From NCBI GenBank assembly GCA_964526435.1, contig CAZGIC010000115.1, positions 1 to 6,542 on the forward strand: DNA of 6,542 nucleotides. Direction: 5' to 3'. This DNA comes from Gallispira sp964526435. GTDB taxonomy: Bacteria; Bacillota; Clostridia; Lachnospirales; CAG-274. The notes below the pieces were generated by a model, which worked only from the letters and a program-made list of their open reading frames with translations, searched no databases and was not told the DNA's origin. The translations under genes were made by a program, and so were the position numbers. Every line of letters begins with the position of its first letter. The stretch's first letter is position 1. This document shows, piece after piece, positions 1-5,057 of the stretch.

Positions 1-563
1 GGAAGAGTTTCGGGGGCAATTTTTTCAAGGACTTTTGCTGTGTAATAAGCATCGCCAAGGGCATTATGAAAATGCTTATTTTCATCAATTTGAATTTCAA
101 GAGCTTCAACGGCATTTTTAAGTCCTATGGAGCCGCCTTTTGAATATTTTAAATATTTTGTTGCAATTTTTTGTATATCCACATATTTAATAATTATAGG
201 GGGTTCCATAATGCCGTTAAAAGTAATATTTCTGAAAAGTGCCTTTATATCACTGTAACCCCAAGTGCCAAGAACCGTATCATTACCGAGAAAATATCTG
301 AATTTGGAATATGCCTCCTTAAATCGGGGAGCAAAGCTGAAATCTTCTGTTTTAAAGCCTGTGATTTTTTCAACATAGGGATGTATTCTTGGGTAGAGAG
401 TTGGTTTGATATATATATTAAATCTGTCTGTTACTTTGTATTTATCATTAACCTTTACGGCACCTATCTGTATAATTTCAAATCTGCAATTGGGATTAGG
501 CTCTGTTTTTTCATCGCCAAAATCAAATGCCTGATTAAATTCCAGATCTATTATTGTCAACAT
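1..563 (-). CDS. DEDDh-type 3'-5' exonuclease, partial (C-terminus off the left edge)
   Basis: The minus frame is open from the ATG at 561-563 to the window edge, giving 187 residues and no stop, so the C-terminal end is missing. It reads as a DnaQ-like (RNase T/KapD-like) exonuclease that would remove nucleotides from 3' ends of DNA or RNA using two metal ions. The Exo I motif is IIDLEFN near the N-terminus (Asp6, Glu8). A plausible Exo II aspartate is Asp105, in GTWGYSD. The Exo III motif is HNALGDAYYT, with His166 and Asp171 in the H-x4-D spacing of the DEDDh class. The start is supported by an AGGAG (plus-strand 570-574) placed 6 bases upstream. This site overlaps the stop codon of the preceding LysR gene, so translation is probably coupled. 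The true substrate is unknown; polymerase III epsilon is less likely because the protein looks like a stand-alone exonuclease domain. Confidence 0.88.
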   Translation of the reverse strand, partial: MLTIIDLEFNQAFDFGDEKTEPNPNCRFEIIQIGAVKVNDKYKVTDRFNIYIKPTLYPRIHPYVEKITGFKTEDFSFAPRFKEAYSKFRYFLGNDTVLGTWGYSDIKALFRNITFNGIMEPPIIIKYVDIQKIATKYLKYSKGGSIGLKNAVEALEIQIDENKHFHNALGDAYYTAKVLEKIAPETL

Positions 564-572
564 ACAATTCTC

Positions 573-1478
573 CTATTCCGTAATAACCTTTTTGGCAATA
601 TCCGAAAAGGCTTTTACTGCTTTGGTTTTATATGAACCTTCTCTGTAGGCGATAACAAGTATCCAGTTTAAGTTCTGAGGAAGCTTAAAATATTTAGGCG
701 GATTTGTAAGACCTGCAAATCTGACTGAGGATTCGGGAACAAAGCTGAATCCCATACCTGCGGCAGACAGTCTGAGAGAAGTTTCTATGCTTGATGTTTC
801 AAGAAGTATTTTGGGTTTTATGTTTTCGTCATTAAACACGGTATTGGCAATTTGTCTTAATCTCTGGCTTGAATGAAGAAGAATAAACTTTTCATCTTTT
901 ATATCATTTATACTGAGCTGAGGATATTTTTCTGTGGTGTCTGCATAAGCAGGCGGTTCAAAATTGGGAGGTGCCGCTATATAAATGTTTTCCTTGATTA
1001 TAGGTTCATATTCAATTCCTTTTGATTTAATGGGAAGATTAAGAAGACAAACATCAACCTGTCCTCTTAAAAGCATATTTTCAAGTTCTGATGAATCCCT
1101 TTCTGTAATTACAAGTTCAATACCCGGATATTTATCTTTGAAAACCGGGAGTATGGCAGGAAGGGGATTATTTGCCTTTGAAGGTGTAAGACCGATGTTT
1201 ACACGTCCCTTCCTTAAATCAGAAATATCTTCAAAACTTTTATATAGGTTATTTACTATATTCATAATTGATTTAATTGATTCAATATAAAGTTCACCTT
1301 CAAATGTAAGTGAAAGGGGGATCGTATTTCTGTCAAAAATTGTTACCCCAAGCTGGCTTTCAAGTCTGTTTATATATTGACTGAGGGAGGGCTGAGAAAT
1401 AAAAAGCTTCTTGGCAGCTTTTGAAAAGCTCCGTTCCTCATTGATCGCAAGAACATATTCAAATTCTTTTAAATCCAT
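573..1478 (-). CDS. LysR-type transcriptional regulator
   Basis: This 301-residue protein has the normal length and layout of a LysR-family regulator. Residues 1-60 form the winged helix-turn-helix: the stretch from Arg17 through Gly44 contains the family pattern SFSKAAKKLFISQPSLSQ followed by the linker helix, and FDR near 48-50 is typical of the wing. Residues about 92-299 form the periplasmic-binding-protein-like effector domain that senses a small molecule. The ATG at 1476-1478 is preceded by a strong AAGGAGG (complement of 1486-1492). It is divergent from the carboxyltransferase/sodium-pump operon across 147 bases, which is the classic position of a LysR regulator controlling its neighbour. 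Control of that operon, perhaps in response to a dicarboxylate or related acid, is inference; the ligand cannot be read from sequence. The exonuclease gene follows downstream with a 9-base gap. Confidence 0.95.
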   Translation of the reverse strand: MDLKEFEYVLAINEERSFSKAAKKLFISQPSLSQYINRLESQLGVTIFDRNTIPLSLTFEGELYIESIKSIMNIVNNLYKSFEDISDLRKGRVNIGLTPSKANNPLPAILPVFKDKYPGIELVITERDSSELENMLLRGQVDVCLLNLPIKSKGIEYEPIIKENIYIAAPPNFEPPAYADTTEKYPQLSINDIKDEKFILLHSSQRLRQIANTVFNDENIKPKILLETSSIETSLRLSAAGMGFSFVPESSVRFAGLTNPPKYFKLPQNLNWILVIAYREGSYKTKAVKAFSDIAKKVITE

Positions 1479-1483
1479 ATATA

Positions 1484-1493
1484 TTCCTCCTTA
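1484..1493 (-). promoter_or_regulatory. Ribosome binding site of the LysR gene
   Basis: The minus strand reads AAGGAGGAAT here, a near-perfect Shine-Dalgarno a few bases before the ATG at 1476-1478. It fixes the start codon of the regulator. Confidence 0.8.
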
Positions 1494-1554
1494 TAGGAAA
1501 ATGGTTATAGTTGGTATATCATAAATAATATTTTCAATTGTTTTGTCTTTATAG
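1491..1554. promoter_or_regulatory. Candidate LysR operator region: three TTATAG hexamers
   Basis: The hexamer TTATAG occurs three times on the plus strand, at 1491-1496, 1505-1510 and 1549-1554. The first two are 14 bases apart start to start. The third lies 44 bases further on, just before a possible -10 element. LysR regulators usually bind several half-sites between divergent promoters, so these repeats are candidates. In DNA this AT-rich, a repeated six-base word can arise by chance, and no clear T-N11-A palindrome could be fixed, so the assignment is weak. Confidence 0.25.
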
Positions 1555-1574
1555 TACAATAAAATATATATAAT
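1531..1574 (+). promoter_or_regulatory. Candidate sigma-A promoter of the decarboxylase operon
   Basis: Two -10-like elements are visible. TACAAT at 1555-1560 has a weak -35 candidate TTTTCA at 1531-1536 with an 18-base spacer. A perfect TATAAT lies at 1569-1574, but nothing resembling TTGACA sits at the right distance; the TTGTCT at 1543-1548 is 20 bases away. A good -10 with a poor -35 is common for promoters that need an activator such as a LysR protein. Which -10 is used cannot be decided from sequence. Confidence 0.35.
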
Positions 1575-1590
1575 TACAAGTAAATTATCA

Positions 1591-1608
1591 AAATTTTTTC
1601 AAAAATTT
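1591..1608. repeat. AT-only inverted repeat in the leader of the operon
   Basis: AAATTTTT and AAAAATTT flank a two-base centre (TC at 1599-1600), forming a perfect 8-base dyad directly before the ribosome binding site of the first operon gene. It has no G-C pairs and too short a loop for a stable RNA hairpin as written. It may simply be bent A-tract DNA or a protein site. Function unknown. Confidence 0.3.
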
Positions 1609-1610
1609 GC

Positions 1611-1617
1611 AGGAGGT
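1611..1617 (+). promoter_or_regulatory. Ribosome binding site of the carboxyltransferase gene
   Basis: AGGAGGT lies 8 bases before the ATG at 1626-1628. It is a consensus site that decides the start of the first operon gene. Confidence 0.8.
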
Positions 1618-1625
1618 AATAAATA

Positions 1626-3005
1626 ATGAGCAGATTAGACGATATAAATGAGCTTTCAGCTAAAATGCAAAGCGAACCATCTGCTGCAAGACAAAGGCTT
1701 GAAATGCTTTTTGACGACAACAGCTTTGTTGAAATCGGTACATTTAATACTGAGGCTGAAGTTGTTACAGGGTATGGAACTGTAGGCGGTAAGCTTGTTT
1801 ATGCTTTTGCACAGAATGGTGTTGTAAACAGAAAACATGCTAAAAAAGTTGCCGATGTATATGCCCTTGCCCTTAAAATGGGATGTCCTGTTGTGGCTGT
1901 TATGGATTCAAAAGGTGTTGCCCTTGAGGACGGACTTGACACATTTGATTCCTATGGTCTTATGTTTAAAAGCCAGGCGGCAGCAAGCGGTGTTGTGCCA
2001 CAGATAAGCATTGTAGTTGGTGACTGTCTTGGTATAAGTGCATTTTTACCATCTTTATCAGACTTTGTTATTATGTCTGAGGAAAGTGCAAAGATGTTCC
2101 TTTTAAGTCCAAATGTATATTCAGGACTTGAAGGTAAGGAAACTACTTATGAGGATTTAGGCGGTGCTGATGCTCTTGCACATAAAGGACTTGCACATTT
2201 CGTGTGCAGCAGCGAGAGTGAGTGTTTTATAAAGGCTCAGGAACTTATTGATATGTTGCCTGCAAATAACCTTGATGAGGTAGCTGTTTCTGAAGTATCA
2301 GACGATCTTAACAGAATTGATGAAAGTCTTAACTTTATTGTTCCGGAAGATGATACAACTGAAATTGATATGAGAGCTGTAATCAAGTCAATTGCCGATA
2401 ATATGAAATTTATGGAAGTAAGTGCAGGCTGTGCTGAAAATATTATTTCAGGATTTATAAGACTTGGCGGTATTACTACAGGTGTTATCGCAAACAGCGG
2501 TATGCTTGATATAGCAGGCGTAAAAAAAGCAGGTGAGTTTGTAAATATTTGTGACGCTTTTAACATACCTATTGTTACATTTACCGATGTGGAAGGATAT
2601 GATGCAATGCACATTGATGAGCAGAGCGATGTAATTAAATACAGTGCCAAGCTTGCTTTTGCTTTTGCAAGTGCTACAGTGCCTAAAATTAATGTTATTG
2701 TGAGAAATGGAATAGGAAATTCTTATCTTATAATGAATTCAAAGCATATAGGTGCCGATATTGTATATGCATGGCCTTCTGCAAATGTTGCTCTTATTAA
2801 TAAAAAGGCGGCAACAAATATTATGGGCTACGGTGAAAAAGAATACAATAAATTATCAACACCTTATCAGATAGCAAGTGACGGATATGTTGATGATGTT
2901 ATTATTCCTGCAAGTACAAGAAAAAGAGTATTTGTTGCTCTTGAAATGCTTCTTTCAAAGAGAGAATATACTGTTGCAAAGAAACATGCTAGTATTGAAT
3001 TCTAA
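1626..3005 (+). CDS. Divergent carboxyl transferase, MmdA/PccB (12S) family
   Basis: The 459-residue protein aligns by eye along its whole length with the CoA-dependent carboxyltransferases (methylmalonyl-CoA decarboxylase alpha MmdA, propionyl-CoA carboxylase beta, transcarboxylase 12S), which are usually about 510-520 residues. The N-terminal half keeps the RQRLEMLFDDNSFVEIG opening, the ASGVVPQIS segment near 120-128 and the TTYEDLGGADAL segment near 173-184. The C-terminal half keeps NIPIVTFTDVEGY (313-325), ATVPKINVIVR (350-360), YAWPSANVAL (381-390) and a complete GYVDDVI-to-KKH ending. Members of the family move a carboxyl group between an acyl-CoA and biotin. Here the usual GGS-GE segment after about residue 64 is shortened, and the glycine-rich loops are altered (KGVALEDG at 96-103, LGISAF at 135-140, GNSY at 364-367 where GGAY is typical). 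The family is secure; substrate and activity are uncertain. Related family members include MmdA and glutaconyl-CoA decarboxylase alpha, but the latter is much longer. Confidence 0.88.
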   Translation: MSRLDDINELSAKMQSEPSAARQRLEMLFDDNSFVEIGTFNTEAEVVTGYGTVGGKLVYAFAQNGVVNRKHAKKVADVYALALKMGCPVVAVMDSKGVALEDGLDTFDSYGLMFKSQAAASGVVPQISIVVGDCLGISAFLPSLSDFVIMSEESAKMFLLSPNVYSGLEGKETTYEDLGGADALAHKGLAHFVCSSESECFIKAQELIDMLPANNLDEVAVSEVSDDLNRIDESLNFIVPEDDTTEIDMRAVIKSIADNMKFMEVSAGCAENIISGFIRLGGITTGVIANSGMLDIAGVKKAGEFVNICDAFNIPIVTFTDVEGYDAMHIDEQSDVIKYSAKLAFAFASATVPKINVIVRNGIGNSYLIMNSKHIGADIVYAWPSANVALINKKAATNIMGYGEKEYNKLSTPYQIASDGYVDDVIIPASTRKRVFVALEMLLSKREYTVAKKHASIEF

Positions 3006-3016
3006 GAGGTGAGATT

Positions 3017-3379
3017 ATGGAATGGTTGACTGAAGGCCTTATGGTTACGATCCTTGGTCTGGGTACCGTATTTGTTGTGCTCATATTTATATGTATTATA
3101 TTAAATGTTATGAGTCAGATAATAAGAAATATGGACGCCAAGGAAAAGCCTGAGGAGGAGAAACCTGTTGTAAAGACCTCTCCTGCAGTAAAGGCCGAAA
3201 ATGTAAATAATGTTAATAAAGACATGGAACTTATTGCTGCAATAACTGCTGCTGTTGCTGCTTATGAAAGTGCTAAGGGAAATTATGTAAATCCCGACAA
3301 GCTTGTTGTCAGAAGTTTCAGAAGAGTAAACACATGGAACAGAGAGGCAATTCATGAACAGCAGAACAATTTATATTAG
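3017..3379 (+). CDS. oadG: OadG-family (gamma/delta) subunit of sodium-pump decarboxylase
   Basis: This 120-residue protein has one hydrophobic membrane helix at about residues 8-32, a charged Lys/Glu/Pro-rich linker at about 40-68, and a C-terminal conserved piece, DMELIAAITAAVAAY (69-83) followed by KLVVRSFRRV (94-103). That combination is the signature of the OadG/MmdD family. In oxaloacetate and methylmalonyl-CoA decarboxylases this small subunit anchors the soluble carboxyltransferase to the membrane beta subunit and helps assembly. It sits 11 bases after the carboxyltransferase gene with GAGGTGA as ribosome binding site. The C-terminus here ends in Asn-Asn-Leu-Tyr and shows no cluster of histidines of the zinc-binding kind known in Klebsiella OadG. 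The order carboxyltransferase - small subunit - biotin carrier - beta is the order of mmdA-mmdD-mmdC-mmdB, so it could equally be named mmdD. Confidence 0.9.
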   Translation: MEWLTEGLMVTILGLGTVFVVLIFICIILNVMSQIIRNMDAKEKPEEEKPVVKTSPAVKAENVNNVNKDMELIAAITAAVAAYESAKGNYVNPDKLVVRSFRRVNTWNREAIHEQQNNLY

Positions 3380-3384
3380 GAGGA
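3378..3384 (+). promoter_or_regulatory. Ribosome binding site of the biotin carrier gene, overlapping the oadG stop
   Basis: AGGAGGA begins within the TAG stop codon of the small subunit gene (3377-3379) and lies 7 bases before the ATG at 3392-3394. The overlap suggests coupled translation of the two subunits. Confidence 0.75.
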
Positions 3385-3391
3385 TATTGAA

Positions 3392-3793
3392 ATGAAAAGC
3401 TATAGAATAACTGTAAACGGAAATATTTATGATGTTCAGGTTGAAGATTTGGGTACAGCACCTGCTCAGGCGGCTCCCGTACAGCCTGCTGCACCTGCAC
3501 CTGCNNNNNNNNNNNNNNNNNNNNNNNNNNNNNNNNNNNNNNNNNNNNNNNNNNNNNNNNNNNNNNNNNNNNNNNNNNNNNNNNNNNNNNNNNNNNNNNN
3601 NNNNGGTAATATACTTGACATTAAGGTAAATGTGGGAGATAAGGTTGAAGTTAATCAGGTAGTTGTTATACTTGAAGCTATGAAAATGGAAAATGATATT
3701 GTAACTCCTTACGGCGGTACAGTAACTTCAATAAGTGTAACAAAGGGTCAGGCTGTTAATTCGGGTGATGTGCTTATAACTGTTGCCGAATAA
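3392..3793 (+). CDS. Biotin carboxyl carrier protein (biotin/lipoyl attachment domain), interrupted by an assembly gap
   Basis: The readable parts are an N-terminal segment (residues 1-38) and a C-terminal segment (from residue 72 if the gap is truly 100 bases). The N-terminus, MKSYRITVNG, then turns into an Ala/Pro-rich linker from about residue 22, as in many decarboxylase biotin subunits. The C-terminus is a nearly complete biotinyl domain with EAMKMEN at about 95-101, where Lys98 would be biotinylated. It ends with the usual VLITVAE strand. The protein would carry CO2 as carboxybiotin between the carboxyltransferase(s) and the membrane beta subunit. The missing middle should hold the rest of the linker and the first strand of the domain. 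Both sides are in one frame when the gap is taken as 100 bases, giving 133 residues, a normal size. The true length is unknown. OadC/MmdC/GcdC would be equivalent names. Confidence 0.88.
   Translation: MKSYRITVNGNIYDVQVEDLGTAPAQAAPVQPAAPAPXXXXXXXXXXXXXXXXXXXXXXXXXXXXXXXXXXGNILDIKVNVGDKVEVNQVVVILEAMKMENDIVTPYGGTVTSISVTKGQAVNSGDVLITVAE
3505..3604. other. Assembly gap of 100 N bases
   Basis: One hundred consecutive N bases lie inside the biotin carrier gene. One hundred is a common placeholder for a scaffold gap of unknown size. The left edge is the repetitive Ala/Pro-coding word GCACCTGCACCTGC (3491-3504), a simple tandem repeat of GCACCT that can break short-read assembly. Confidence 0.98.
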
Positions 3794-3801
3794 TTTTATT
3801 T

Positions 3802-3807
3802 AGGAGG
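3802..3807 (+). promoter_or_regulatory. Ribosome binding site deciding the start of the beta subunit gene
   Basis: AGGAGG lies 8 bases before the ATG at 3816-3818. A nearer ATG at 3809 overlaps the end of the site and reaches a stop after a few codons, so 3816 is the real start. Confidence 0.8.
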
Positions 3808-3815
3808 CATGAAAT

Positions 3816-5042
3816 ATGTTTGAAATGTTAGGTGAAGCTGTGCTTGATTTCTTTGGCAGCTCCGGCTTTGCACAGTTTTTTATCGGAGATAATTATAAAT
3901 TTCTTATTATGATCGTAGTAGCATTGATTTTAATGTATCTTGCGATTGTAAAGAAGTTTGAACCTCTTTTGCTGCTGCCTATTTCTTTTGGTATGCTTCT
4001 TGCAAATTTGCCAAACAGCGGACTTATGGATGAGCCCGTTAAGGAAATTTTAAGTGTAATTGGTGTTGATACGGCAACGGGAATGCCGTATCTGGCAGAG
4101 GTTGAAGGTGGAACTACAACTGTGGGCGGTTTGCTCTATTATATCTATCAGGGGGACGTTCTTGGTATCTTCCCGCCTCTTATATTTATGGGCGTAGGTG
4201 CTTTAACAGATTTCGGTCCTCTTATTGCAAATCCTAAGAGTCTTCTTTTGGGTGCCGCTGCACAGTTTGGTATATTTGCGGCATTTTTAGGTGCTCTTGC
4301 CCTTGGATTTACACCGGGAGAGGCTGCTTCAATTGGTATAATAGGCGGTGCCGACGGACCTACTGCTATATTTACCACAACAAATCTTGCTCCTCATCTT
4401 TTGTCAAGAATTACTGTGGCAGCTTATTCATATATGGCTCTTATACCTATTATTCAGCCGCCTATTATGAAACTCCTTACAACAAAGGAAGAGAGAAGCA
4501 TAAAGATGGAACAGCTTAGAACAGTTTCACAGAAGGAAAAAATTCTTTTCCCTATTATAACTTCTATGCTTGTTATACTTATTATTCCTGATACGGCATC
4601 TCTTATAGGTATGCTTATGTTAGGTAATCTTTTCAGAGAATCAGGGGTTACTCAGAAGCTGGCAACTCATGCTTCAGAGGCTCTTATGTATGTTTTAAGT
4701 ATATTTATTGGTATAAGTGTTGGTGCAACAACAAGGGCTGATGAATTCCTTGAAATTGAAACAATTGAAATTCTTGTTCTGGGACTTGCTGCTTTTGCTT
4801 TCTCTACAGGAGCAGGTGTTTTACTCGGAAGGGTTATGTGCAAGATTTCAGGTGGCAAGATAAATCCTCTTATTGGTGCAGCCGGCGTTTCTGCAGTGCC
4901 AATGGCCGCCAGAGTTGCACAGAAGGTTGGTCAGGAAGAAAATCCAAACAACTATCTGCTTATGCATGCAATGGGTCCTAATGTTGCAGGTGTAATTGGT
5001 TCAGCAATTGCATCAGGTATTTTCTTATCACTTTACAGATAA
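3816..5042 (+). CDS. oadB: Sodium ion-translocating decarboxylase, beta subunit
   Basis: The 408-residue, very hydrophobic protein belongs to the OadB/MmdB/GcdB family. It decarboxylates carboxybiotin in the membrane and uses the energy to export Na+. Visible helices begin at about 27-46 and 48-64, and many more follow. GIFPPLIFMGVGALTDFGP (117-135) is strongly conserved. GGADGPTAIFTT (177-188) carries Asp180, which I match to the essential Asp203 of Klebsiella OadB. Tyr206 matches Tyr229. Asn350, Gly354 and Ser359 in NPLIGAAGVS match Asn373, Gly377 and Ser382. The pump residues therefore look intact. The hydrophilic segment at about 80-103 is a variable stretch between membrane parts. The gene follows the biotin carrier by 22 bases and precedes the alpha subunit by 15. 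Sequence alone does not separate oxaloacetate, methylmalonyl-CoA and glutaconyl-CoA versions of this subunit. Confidence 0.96.
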   Translation: MFEMLGEAVLDFFGSSGFAQFFIGDNYKFLIMIVVALILMYLAIVKKFEPLLLLPISFGMLLANLPNSGLMDEPVKEILSVIGVDTATGMPYLAEVEGGTTTVGGLLYYIYQGDVLGIFPPLIFMGVGALTDFGPLIANPKSLLLGAAAQFGIFAAFLGALALGFTPGEAASIGIIGGADGPTAIFTTTNLAPHLLSRITVAAYSYMALIPIIQPPIMKLLTTKEERSIKMEQLRTVSQKEKILFPIITSMLVILIIPDTASLIGMLMLGNLFRESGVTQKLATHASEALMYVLSIFIGISVGATTRADEFLEIETIEILVLGLAAFAFSTGAGVLLGRVMCKISGGKINPLIGAAGVSAVPMAARVAQKVGQEENPNNYLLMHAMGPNVAGVIGSAIASGIFLSLYR

Positions 5043-5050
5043 AGGGAGGT
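5041..5050 (+). promoter_or_regulatory. Ribosome binding site of the 5S carboxyltransferase gene, overlapping the oadB stop
   Basis: AAAGGGAGGT starts within the TAA stop of the beta subunit gene (5040-5042) and lies 7 bases before the ATG at 5058-5060. Confidence 0.75.
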
Positions 5051-5057
5051 TTTATAA

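Noticed and set aside
171..635. Plus-strand open frame of 154 codons
   Set aside because: It lies over the minus-strand exonuclease, which has clear DEDDh motifs; the plus product is Phe/Tyr/Cys-rich, has no family resemblance and no good ribosome binding site.
985..1290. Plus-strand open frame of 101 codons inside the LysR gene
   Set aside because: It is antisense to the effector domain of a full-length, well-recognised regulator.
2237..2650. Minus-strand open frame of 137 codons inside the carboxyltransferase gene
   Set aside because: Ser/Ile-rich antisense reading of a clearly conserved protein; no ribosome binding site or known domain.
1626..3005. Calling the first carboxyltransferase a decaying pseudogene because of its short length
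   Set aside because: The frame is intact, both ends match the family, conserved blocks remain throughout, the ribosome binding site is strong and the downstream genes depend on the same transcript.
4148..4378. Minus-strand open frame of 76 codons, Pro/Ala-rich
   Set aside because: Antisense shadow of the most conserved part of the beta subunit.
1626..5042. Glutaconyl-CoA decarboxylase operon
   Set aside because: The alpha subunit of that enzyme is about 587 residues, much longer than 459, and no glutamate-fermentation partner genes are visible here.
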